The position numbers and the translations under genes are program-made. The notes beneath the pieces are model-generated. The model saw only the letters and a program-made list of their open reading frames with translations, was not told the DNA's origin and made no database searches. Positions 1 to 4,215 of a stretch of 6,404 bases of DNA are shown piece after piece (position 1 is the stretch's first letter; every line of letters starts with the position of its first letter). Source of the stretch: Nitrospirota bacterium (lineage in GTDB: Bacteria > Nitrospinota > Nitrospinia > Nitrospinales > Nitrospinaceae). Location: contig JAUVMD010000077.1 of the NCBI GenBank assembly GCA_030600405.1, positions 1-6,404 on the forward strand. Reading direction: 5' to 3'.

Positions 1-215
1 TGGGCTTCCTGGCCGTTGGGAAAGCGCCAGTCGGAGTGCCCGGCAAAATTTTTGTTGTTCAGCTCCTTCAAATATTCCTGACCCTGCCACCACGAAACCA
101 GTTTGCCGAGTTTCACCCAGGTATCGTCTTTGGCCCACATCAGGTTTTTCCGGGTATCGGTAACTGTTTCATCACCGTTATCAATAAATCGGGATTTAAC
201 TTTAGTTCCGCCCAT
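1..215 (-). CDS. DUF1566 (Lcl_C-like) protein, C-terminus outside window
   Basis: The open frame runs off the low edge of the window, giving about 71 visible residues. ATG 215 is preferred: the GAGGA that follows the upstream gene's stop is 10 nt away, whereas it almost touches ATG 224, which would add only three residues. The sequence starts MGGTKVKSRFIDNGDETVTD and continues NLMWAKDDTW, VSWWQGQEYLKELNNKNF and AGHSDWRFPNGQEA before the edge. This is the N-terminal half of a DUF1566 domain, closest by eye to the 2350-2844 protein (both have FAGHSDWR). DWRFPN replaces DWRLPT. No signal peptide is present, so it should be cytoplasmic. It is the last visible member of the operon that begins at 2147; more paralogues may follow beyond the window. 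Confidence 0.9.
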   Translation of the reverse strand, partial: MGGTKVKSRFIDNGDETVTDTRKNLMWAKDDTWVKLGKLVSWWQGQEYLKELNNKNFAGHSDWRFPNGQEA

Positions 216-228
216 AATCGTCATTTCC

Positions 229-738
229 TCAAGCGTTTCTTCTGCGTCCCACGGTTTTGACCGGATCCTTGCGGCAGATTCTTACCGACCCGAAAGCATA
301 TTCATCGGCACTGGCGACTTTGCCCTGGTTGTAATCGAATCGGGGCCGGCGGGTGGAGGTGTCCGCCATGGTCCATTGCATTTTGAATGAACCTTCGGGA
401 AACAGGGAATCGATATGAACCGTTTCGCCGGTTTTGCCGGTATTTTCCCATTCTTCATTGTAGAGAGTGGCTCCTTCCTCATTGGTCGGCAGGCGCCAGT
501 CCGCGAATCCACCGATTTTACGGACGTTCTTTTTTTCCGCATATTCCCTAGCTTCATGCCAGTTGAAATATTTTCCCTTGTCCTGCCAGGAATCTTTTTT
601 CAGCCAGTATAATCCCGTTTGAGTATCATGAATGACCAGGGGCCCGTGTGCCACGAAGCGCTTGGGACCTTCATCAATGATTTCCAGCTCGTCGGTCTTC
701 TTATCCTGAACGACCGGCTTGGTTTCCTCTTCTGCCAT
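229..738 (-). CDS. Diverged DUF1566 protein with acidic N-terminus
   Basis: A 169-aa protein from the ATG at 738, with AGGAGAGG 7 nt upstream. Residues 1-26 are charged and probably disordered (MAEEETKPVVQDKKTDELEI). The domain then follows, but its first loop is altered: RFVAHGPLVIHD stands where sisters have RFIDNGDGTVTD, so the Asp/Gly-rich loop is lost. The rest is intact: TGLYWLKKDSWQDKGKYFNW (41-60), IGGFADWRLPTNEEGATLY (75-93), VHIDSLF (107-113), MQWTMADTS (120-128) and GSVRICRKD (150-158). The final strand reads VRICR where sisters have VRLVR or VRAVR, adding one cysteine (C155), the only one in the protein. A basic tail ends KTVGRRRNA. There is no signal peptide. It lies between the glutaredoxin-like gene (17 nt) and a further DUF1566 gene (13 nt). 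It may keep the fold while having lost a metal- or ligand-binding loop. Confidence 0.92.
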   Translation of the reverse strand: MAEEETKPVVQDKKTDELEIIDEGPKRFVAHGPLVIHDTQTGLYWLKKDSWQDKGKYFNWHEAREYAEKKNVRKIGGFADWRLPTNEEGATLYNEEWENTGKTGETVHIDSLFPEGSFKMQWTMADTSTRRPRFDYNQGKVASADEYAFGSVRICRKDPVKTVGRRRNA

Positions 739-745
739 AGTGTAA

Positions 746-753
746 CCTCTCCT
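746..753 (-). promoter_or_regulatory. Strong ribosome-binding site
   Basis: AGGAGAGG on the minus strand is 7 nt before the ATG at 738. It overlaps the longer in-frame reading from TTG 759, showing that the ATG is the true start. Confidence 0.85.
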
Positions 754-755
754 AT

Positions 756-971
756 TCAATCGGTATATCCGATTTCGACGTTCCCTTCATCGACGTTGAC
801 AATCACCGGAACCACGTAATCTCCGTTGGAATATTCCAGCATTTTTTCAAGACCCTGCGGATTGTTCTCCACATTGACATAGATAAAAGGTTTGCACTGT
901 TTTTTATAATCCTGACGAGCCTTGGTAGTATAAGGACAATCGTCTTTCCCAAATATCATGTAGTGACTCAC
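756..971 (-). CDS. Glutaredoxin-like protein with CPYT active site
   Basis: A 71-aa protein from a GTG at 971. The short thioredoxin-fold layout is clear: a first strand YMIFGKDD, the active site C12-P-Y-T15 at the start of the helix (CPYTTKARQDY), a second strand PFIYVNV, a helix NPQGLEKMLEYSNG, the cis-proline segment VVPVIV (P55) and a last strand with GY. This is the size of small glutaredoxins and NrdH redoxins. The second active-site cysteine is Thr, giving a monothiol-type site; C26 is the only other cysteine. The GKDDCPYTTKAR pattern recalls the small glutaredoxin-like group I know as UXX-star (seleno)proteins, where selenocysteine can take the place of this Cys; here the codon is TGT, so it is ordinary cysteine. 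It lies inside the DUF1566 operon, 40 nt after one and 17 nt before the next. It may reduce or bind thiols of a partner, or bind glutathione; none of this is shown. Confidence 0.87.
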   Translation of the reverse strand: MSHYMIFGKDDCPYTTKARQDYKKQCKPFIYVNVENNPQGLEKMLEYSNGDYVVPVIVNVDEGNVEIGYTD

Positions 972-978
972 AATAACA

Positions 979-984
979 CCCTCT
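979..984 (-). promoter_or_regulatory. Ribosome-binding site for a GTG start
   Basis: AGAGGG on the minus strand lies 7 nt before the GTG at 971; it is 19 nt from the internal ATG at 959, too far. It supports the GTG start of the glutaredoxin-like gene. Confidence 0.65.
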
Positions 985-1011
985 GCAGGCTCCCATCAAG
1001 TCCAAGCGACC

Positions 1012-1659
1012 TTAACCATCGAACTTTTTGGTCTCGGTCCGCCATTCGGGTTCCCACGACTCTTTCTGTTCATCTCGGACGGCCCGGACATGGCTAAATT
1101 CGTTATCCTTATGTTCCCATTTCTCGTTACCGGTAACGTAGCTGAAATTCATAGCGTATTGCTGATAGTCCGGCTTTTCCTCATAGGTCCAGGTATTGTG
1201 TCCGCCGCCGGACGCGAACAGGGGATCGATATGGACTTCTGCACCGTCTTTATCCCGGTTGGACACAGCAAACACGAACAACGATTTGGCTTCATCAAAA
1301 CCGGCCAGCCGCCAATCGTCGTAGCCGGCGAATTTTTTTTCGTTCAATTCCTCGATATAATCGTTGGATTCAAACCAGTTGATGCCCCATCCAAAGTCGG
1401 CAAAGGAGTCGCTTTTTTTCCACATCAGATTGGTAATGGAATCACTGATGGTTTCGTTGCCGTTGTCAACTAACTGGGGAACATCCGGCGCTTCCTCTGC
1501 CTCCTCGTCGATTCCCTCCCTATCGTCGTCGCCGATCCACTCGTCAGCGTCGAAGCCTTCTTCATCTTCGAAGTCGTCATCGAGCGGCAGGGTCTTTTTG
1601 GCTTCCTCACCGATGGGTTCTTTTTCTTTCGACGGGTCCTTCACTTCTTCTTCGGACAC
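1012..1659 (-). CDS. DUF1566 protein with a highly acidic N-terminal extension
   Basis: A 215-aa protein started at GTG 1659 because of the ideal AAGGAG 7 nt upstream; the in-frame ATG at 1686 would add nine basic residues (RWVIRRTI) without a ribosome site. Residues 1-60 are probably disordered and extremely acidic: 28 of 60 are Asp or Glu, including DDDFEDEEGFDADE. The DUF1566 domain runs from about 62: QLVDNGNETISD, LMWKKSDS (78-85), INWFESNDYIEELNEKKF, AGYDDWRLAGFDEAKSLF (111-128), VHIDPLF (142-148), HNTWTYEE (154-161), AMNFSYV and HVRAVRD (190-196). DWRLAG replaces the canonical DWRLPT. A Trp/Glu/Lys tail (SWEPEWRTETKKF) ends it. There is no signal peptide and there are no cysteines. A run of eight A (1340-1333 on the coding strand) encodes part of NEKKF. 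It lies 47 nt after one DUF1566 gene and 40 nt before the glutaredoxin-like gene. Role unknown. Confidence 0.92.
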   Translation of the reverse strand: MSEEEVKDPSKEKEPIGEEAKKTLPLDDDFEDEEGFDADEWIGDDDREGIDEEAEEAPDVPQLVDNGNETISDSITNLMWKKSDSFADFGWGINWFESNDYIEELNEKKFAGYDDWRLAGFDEAKSLFVFAVSNRDKDGAEVHIDPLFASGGGHNTWTYEEKPDYQQYAMNFSYVTGNEKWEHKDNEFSHVRAVRDEQKESWEPEWRTETKKFDG

Positions 1660-1666
1660 GATGGTT

Positions 1667-1672
1667 CTCCTT
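1667..1672 (-). promoter_or_regulatory. Ribosome-binding site that fixes a GTG start
   Basis: AAGGAG on the minus strand lies exactly 7 nt before the GTG at 1659. The in-frame ATG at 1686 has only CCCTCCACCGTA upstream and no such site. This decides the start of the acidic-tailed DUF1566 gene. Confidence 0.8.
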
Positions 1673-1706
1673 ATCACCCACCTCATTACGGTGGAGGGTT
1701 ATGATA

Positions 1707-2147
1707 TCAAGCGTCCCTGACCAAGCGGACCGAGGTTCCCGTGGTCGAGACCTGCTGGTCCACGCACACTTCTTTGATGACAGGGTAATAGCATTTCCAG
1801 GCATAGGAGTCATACCGCGTCTCCGAGGTCCAGTAACTCCATTCTCCGCCTGCCTGATAATTGGCAACGGAACGTTTGTTTTTGACGGGAGGGTTCATGA
1901 ACAACTTCTCATAGGCCTCTTTCCCATTGAGCAGGCCTCGCATTTCACTTTTTGTGGGTAACCGCCAATGAGTGGTACCCAGGTATTTCTGCTCGTTACA
2001 GGCCTCCTGGTAGGCGTTGGCCTCATCCCAATTAAGCCATTTGCCCAATTCCTGCCGGGAATCCTTTTTGGACCAAATCAAATCCTCGTCCACTTGAGTA
2101 ATGGTTCCGTCACCATTATCTTTAAACAGTTTTTCCCAATTTGCCAT
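1707..2147 (-). CDS. DUF1566 (Lcl_C-like) protein, no signal peptide
   Basis: A 146-aa protein from the ATG at 2147. A TTG four codons upstream (2159) is possible; neither has a good Shine-Dalgarno, and the upstream hairpin abuts the TTG. The domain fills the protein: LFKDNGDGTITQ (7-18), DLIWSKKDS (22-30), WLNWDEANAY (37-46), TTHWRLPTKSEMRGLL (58-73), WSYWTSET (103-110), YAWKCYY (115-121) and TSVRLVRDA (138-146). The usual IDPxF motif is replaced by a lysine-rich insert with MNPPVKNK. The domain ends at the C-terminus with no tail. Three cysteines (C50, C119, C128) are more than in its sisters, and the glutaredoxin-like gene lies two genes downstream. It is predicted to be cytoplasmic and is the first gene of a five-gene run with gaps of 47, 40, 17 and 13 nt. 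Function unknown. Confidence 0.92.
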   Translation of the reverse strand: MANWEKLFKDNGDGTITQVDEDLIWSKKDSRQELGKWLNWDEANAYQEACNEQKYLGTTHWRLPTKSEMRGLLNGKEAYEKLFMNPPVKNKRSVANYQAGGEWSYWTSETRYDSYAWKCYYPVIKEVCVDQQVSTTGTSVRLVRDA

Positions 2148-2159
2148 ATAAATTGTCAA

Positions 2160-2188
2160 AACCCAAAACCAACTTCTCGTTTTGGGTT
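2160..2188 (-). repeat. Hairpin just before the DUF1566 start codon
   Basis: AACCCAAAAC (2188-2179 in minus-strand order) and GTTTTGGGTT (2169-2160) are perfect 10-nt complements with a 9-nt loop, GAGAAGTTG. The 3' arm ends 12 nt before the ATG at 2147, where a ribosome site should be, and no good Shine-Dalgarno lies between them. It could modulate translation, act as an operator, or be a weak terminator; the following tract, TTGACAATTTAT, is poor for termination. Confidence 0.5.
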
Positions 2189-2283
2189 CTTGTGAATTTT
2201 TTAGAGCGGACCTACCTCTTGGCGGGTGGCCCCCTAATACCCTAAATTTTAAGAAAGTTTACCGTTAAAGTATCATCCACCCG

Positions 2284-2312
2284 ATTATATTTCAATACCT
2301 ATCCAGGGGAAA
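2284..2312 (-). promoter_or_regulatory. Candidate promoter of the DUF1566-glutaredoxin operon
   Basis: A perfect TATAAT lies at 2289-2284 on the minus strand, with a weak TTTCCC 17 nt upstream (2312-2307). This predicts a start near 2277 and a leader of about 130 nt before the ATG at 2147. The poor -35 suggests either an activated promoter or a chance -10. Confidence 0.35.
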
Positions 2313-2349
2313 AAGATCCGACCGCTCAATTTTACTAAACCCTTAAAAA

Positions 2350-2844
2350 TCAACGCTGTTCACTGATTATCATGCCTCTTTTAGGCGGAATTTTTCCCAA
2401 GGCGGCCTTGACCGTCTCGTCGAGGGTTCCCCGCACCAGGCGGACGCTGGTATCCAAGGTGTCGTCCACCTCTTTATGGCCTCCGGTGCCGCTGGCAAAT
2501 GAAAACACGTAAGCGGTGATCCTGCCTCGGGAATTGCTGGTCCAGGTGTCATAACCACAGCCTGCGGTGAATACCGGGTCGATATACAAGGCCATTTCGT
2601 ATTTGTCCATAATGGATTTTTCCTTTTCCCGGTAATACAGGGAATGCGCCTCCTCTCTGCTGGGCAGTCGCCAGTCGCTGTGTCCGGCGAAGGATTCTTC
2701 ATTCATTTTGGATATGAACTTTTTAGCGGCGGAATAGACCAGAAATCGCTTGAACCAGTTATAGGAATCGTCTTGCATCCACATCAGTTTGGATTTGTGG
2801 TCCGTCACGGTTCCGTCGCCGTTGTCTATAAATCGTTCTTCCAT
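2350..2844 (-). CDS. DUF1566 (Lcl_C-like) protein, no signal peptide
   Basis: A 164-aa protein from the ATG at 2844, with AGAGG 5 nt upstream. The domain starts at once: MEERFIDNGDGTVTD (1-15), LMWMQDDSYNW (20-30), FAGHSDWRLPSREEAHSLY (52-70), YIDPVF (87-92), TWTSNS (100-105), YVFSFASG (112-119) and SVRLVRG (133-139). A basic tail of about 25 residues (TVKAALGKIPPKRG) follows the domain and is not seen in the sister genes. With no signal sequence or membrane segment it should stay in the cytoplasm, unlike typical secreted Lcl_C proteins. The DNGDGTVTD loop recalls short calcium-binding Asp-rich loops, but metal binding is inference. The gene has a terminator upstream and a 202-nt gap downstream, so it is probably transcribed alone. 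Domain is secure; role unknown. Confidence 0.93.
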   Translation of the reverse strand: MEERFIDNGDGTVTDHKSKLMWMQDDSYNWFKRFLVYSAAKKFISKMNEESFAGHSDWRLPSREEAHSLYYREKEKSIMDKYEMALYIDPVFTAGCGYDTWTSNSRGRITAYVFSFASGTGGHKEVDDTLDTSVRLVRGTLDETVKAALGKIPPKRGMIISEQR

Positions 2845-2888
2845 ATGGGCCTCTTAAAATTCCACCTCACAAATTTCCATTTAAAGTT

Positions 2889-2917
2889 TAGATAAGGTCC
2901 CCGGACATTAGGTTCAA
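2889..2917 (-). promoter_or_regulatory. Candidate promoter of the stand-alone DUF1566 gene
   Basis: TTGAAC (2917-2912), a 17-nt spacer and TATCTA (2894-2889) on the minus strand would start transcription near 2882, about 38 nt before the ATG at 2844. The -35 overlaps the end of the terminator T-tract. Matches are 4/6 and 3/6, so this is tentative, but the strong terminator means a promoter must lie in this short gap or the gene relies on read-through. Confidence 0.35.
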
Positions 2918-2950
2918 AAAAAAGCCGGAAGGTCGAAACCTTCCGGCTTT
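2916..2950 (-). terminator. Strong Rho-independent terminator
   Basis: Read on the minus strand, AAAGCCGGAAGGT-TTCG-ACCTTCCGGCTTT forms a perfect 13-bp stem with a TTCG tetraloop (2950-2921) and runs into eight T (2923-2916). It lies 24 nt after the stop codon of the secreted-protein gene, so it ends that transcript and separates it from the next DUF1566 gene. Confidence 0.95.
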
Positions 2951-2974
2951 GATAATACAATTTAAGAGTGAGGC

Positions 2975-3466
2975 TTAGCGGTTCAATTCAGAGCGGTTGC
3001 CCGAAACTGCGCCAATACCACGCTCGGTGCCATCTGGCATACCCAGACCCGGCTCAATGTAGGTACTGGGCTGTACGTGGTCCATATGGTAGTTGGTCTG
3101 GTACGTTTTTTGGGAACCGGGATCGATTTTCCAGTCATGGCGGTCATAGCGCTGACGCTGACAGTTCACCACAATGGTAGCCGGGCCCTTGTTCCAAAAG
3201 TCTGTTTTCATAGCAATCGAACCGGCCTGATAGCCGCCGGGAGCAATCACTCTTGTCATTTTTTTGCCCCAATTGTAGCCCCAAGGGCCAATATCAAATG
3301 TTACCTTGGTGGCTTGGGTCTCACTGGTGTTGTAGAAAATCCACGAGGCGTTTTCACAAACACTGTGTCCTCCCGACTTAACGGCTGTTTCATTGGCGGC
3401 GGCCAAGGACGCGAAGGCCAACAGAACGAAAGCCACGGACAGGACGGCAATTAATTTTCTTACCAT
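2975..3466 (-). CDS. Small secreted protein of unknown function
   Basis: A 163-aa protein from the ATG at 3466, with a strong AAAGGGGGAG ribosome site about 4 nt upstream. Residues 1-25 are a textbook Sec signal peptide (MVRK, hydrophobic core IAVLSVAFVLLAFASL, AAA-NE cleavage). The mature part is about 138 residues with only two cysteines, C37 (SVCENASW) and C102 (VVNCQRQRYD), which could form one disulfide. It is rich in Trp, Tyr and Gly (IGPWGYNWGKKM) and looks beta-rich (TKVTFDIG, PATIVVNC), perhaps an Ig-like or carbohydrate-binding sandwich. The C-terminus is Gly/Pro-rich and ends RSELNR. I do not recognise a family, and no lipobox or anchor is present. It has its own promoter-like region and terminator, so it seems monocistronic, and its strong ribosome site suggests high expression. 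A link to the DUF1566 genes is by proximity only. Confidence 0.88.
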   Translation of the reverse strand: MVRKLIAVLSVAFVLLAFASLAAANETAVKSGGHSVCENASWIFYNTSETQATKVTFDIGPWGYNWGKKMTRVIAPGGYQAGSIAMKTDFWNKGPATIVVNCQRQRYDRHDWKIDPGSQKTYQTNYHMDHVQPSTYIEPGLGMPDGTERGIGAVSGNRSELNR

Positions 3467-3513
3467 TGTGCTCCCCCTTTCAAATTGGTGGTATTTAAGA
3501 ACACTACTTTTAT

Positions 3514-3543
3514 TTTATATATACAAAAGTCAATAGGACTCAA
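3514..3543 (-). promoter_or_regulatory. Candidate promoter of the secreted-protein gene
   Basis: On the minus strand, TTGAGT (3543-3538) and TATAAA (3519-3514) are separated by 18 nt and lie in a very AT-rich tract, predicting a start near 3507 and a leader of about 40 nt. TTGACT at 3533-3528 is an alternative -35 but lacks a well-spaced -10. The match is to the general sigma-70 consensus only. Confidence 0.4.
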
Positions 3544-3568
3544 AAACTCTTTTTTACCGCGGACAGCA

Positions 3569-3589
3569 GTTTTGAATAACATTCAAAAC
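3569..3589. repeat. Perfect palindrome, possible operator
   Basis: GTTTTGAAT-aac-ATTCAAAAC has two 9-nt arms that are exact reverse complements around a 3-nt centre. It lies upstream of the candidate promoter of the secreted-protein gene. Its size and symmetry fit a binding site for a dimeric transcription factor. The centre is about 70 nt upstream of the inferred transcription start, where an activator might bind, but that start is itself only inferred. The T-poor flank makes a terminator unlikely. The regulator is not in the window. Confidence 0.5.
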
Positions 3590-3593
3590 CCGC
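3583..3593 (+). repeat. 11-bp direct repeat, copy 1
   Basis: TCAAAACCCGC here is repeated exactly at 3664-3674 in the same orientation, 81 bp away. The two copies flank the possible three-way-junction segment. This copy overlaps the right arm of the palindrome, so the second may be a half-site of the same binding protein. Confidence 0.45.
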
Positions 3594-3599
3594 CTGTTA

Positions 3600-3644
3600 G
3601 ACTCTGCCTCATGGCAAGCCCCTGGTGAGAGCCCACCACTAGTC
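3600..3644. other. Possible three-way-junction RNA or DNA structure
   Basis: Nested complementarities form a cloverleaf-like fold: GACT (3600-3603) pairs with AGTC (3641-3644) and encloses TGCC-tcat-GGCA (3605-3616) and TGGTG-agagcc-CACCA (3623-3638). The segment is more GC-rich than the surrounding spacer. Stems are short (4-5 bp) and may be chance. It does not fit tRNA or hammerhead core sequences. Confidence 0.3.
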
Positions 3645-3663
3645 ACGTATGGAGGGAAAACTA

Positions 3664-3674
3664 TCAAAACCCGC
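3664..3674 (+). repeat. 11-bp direct repeat, copy 2
   Basis: An exact second copy of TCAAAACCCGC (first at 3583-3593). It lacks the opposing arm of the palindrome and so would be at best a half-site. Confidence 0.45.
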
Positions 3675-3775
3675 TTATCAAGTCAAGGTATAAATTTTAA
3701 CACAATCCCGGAATTATAAATCTATAAGAAACAAGTAGTTATATGAGAATAAACCGACCCCCTATAAACCCCTTC

Positions 3776-4171
3776 TCAGACCTGAAATTTGAGGGTGGTC
3801 AAATTTGTCAAGTGGGTGGAGTTCATCAGAGCCCGCTCCCCTTCTTCAGTCAGGTCGTTGACCACCAACTGGATGGATTTCAGATTGGCCAAGGTTGTGG
3901 AATTGGCAAGAAATTCAGCACCCACATCGGTGATACGATTGGACTTCAAGTTTAACGTTCTCAAATTGGAAAAGAGGGGCGACGCGGCGACCGCCTTGAC
4001 TCCTTCATCTCCGATATCGTTTTGCGAAAGGTCCAACGCACGCAGGGCGGACAATTCTTCGCATTGAGCCAACTCTTTCGCACCGACTTCACGAATAAAT
4101 TTTGCTTTGAGATTGAGCACCTGCCCATCTTTACTCAAGTGTGTTTTAATCAGTTTTTTAATATCCGCCAT
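3776..4171 (-). CDS. Small leucine-rich-repeat protein, ribonuclease-inhibitor type
   Basis: A 131-aa protein from the ATG at 4171, preceded by ACAGG with 6 nt spacing. After a short cap (MADIKKLIKTHLSKDG) it is almost wholly LRRs of about 28 residues: a diverged one at about 18-40 (VLNLKAKFIREVGAKELA), a clear one at 43-69 (LRALDLSQNDIGDEGVKAVA), one at 70-96 (LRTLNLKSNRITDVGAEFLA) and one at 97-123 (LKSIQLVVNDLTEEGERALM). The start of another (LTTLKFQV) ends the protein. The LxxLxLxxNxIxDxGxxxLA consensus is the ribonuclease-inhibitor/NLRC-like subtype, common in eukaryotes and scattered in bacteria. There is no signal peptide, so it is probably a cytoplasmic protein-binding module. It is the last gene of the NHL-DUF1566-TPR-LRR run, 44 nt after the TPR gene. 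No effector or catalytic part is present. Confidence 0.92.
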   Translation of the reverse strand: MADIKKLIKTHLSKDGQVLNLKAKFIREVGAKELAQCEELSALRALDLSQNDIGDEGVKAVAASPLFSNLRTLNLKSNRITDVGAEFLANSTTLANLKSIQLVVNDLTEEGERALMNSTHLTNLTTLKFQV

Positions 4172-4215
4172 GAATGACCTGTTTCTATATTTATTGAAAT
4201 TAAATTCAATTCAGC

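Larger units (their letters stand above)
3467..3775. other. 309-nt gene-free region with structured and regulatory-looking DNA
   Basis: This lies between the LRR stop and the start of the secreted-protein gene. I find no convincing coding sequence; the longest plausible plus-strand start in the middle (3649) gives only 14 codons. No strong intrinsic terminator follows the LRR gene. It contains an AT-rich promoter-like stretch (about 3505-3545), a perfect palindrome (3569-3589), a possible three-way-junction structure (3600-3644) and an 11-bp direct repeat (3583-3593 and 3664-3674). The part at 3686-3775 is AT-rich without clear structure. It could be a long regulated upstream region or hold a small RNA. 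I cannot match it to a known riboswitch, 6S, SRP, tmRNA or RNase P signature. Confidence 0.6.

Noticed and set aside
282..557. Minus-strand 91-aa frame inside the 229-738 gene
   Set aside because: It is an out-of-frame shadow of a gene with a complete DUF1566 domain; the same applies to 2370-2702, 1607-1867, 4677-4967 and 5131-5358.
739..759. TTG start at 759 for the 229-738 gene
   Set aside because: The added codons are the ribosome site AGGAGAGG itself, read in frame.
936..938. Selenocysteine in the glutaredoxin-like protein
   Set aside because: The active-site codon is TGT, so it is ordinary cysteine although related proteins may use selenocysteine here.
1090..1473. Plus-strand reading frames opposite the DUF1566 genes, the longest 127 aa
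   Set aside because: They lie antisense to genes with clear domains and ribosome sites, have no recognisable motifs and reflect codon use of the real strand.
1660..1686. ATG start at 1686 for the acidic-tailed DUF1566 gene
   Set aside because: It has no ribosome site, while the GTG at 1659 has AAGGAG at 7 nt; the nine added residues are basic and unlike the acidic tail.
2160..2188. Rho-independent terminator for the 2350-2844 gene
   Set aside because: The stem is AT-rich, it lies about 160 nt after the stop and lacks a proper T-tract, so a leader or operator role is more likely.
3600..3644. tRNA or hammerhead ribozyme
   Set aside because: Stem lengths and conserved core residues (T-loop GTTCRA; CUGAUGA and GAAA) are absent.
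3600..3660. Group II intron fragment suggested by GTCACGTATGG and GAGCC words
   Set aside because: No domain V hairpin, no intron-encoded protein and no proper domain IV pairing are present; the similarity is a few short words.
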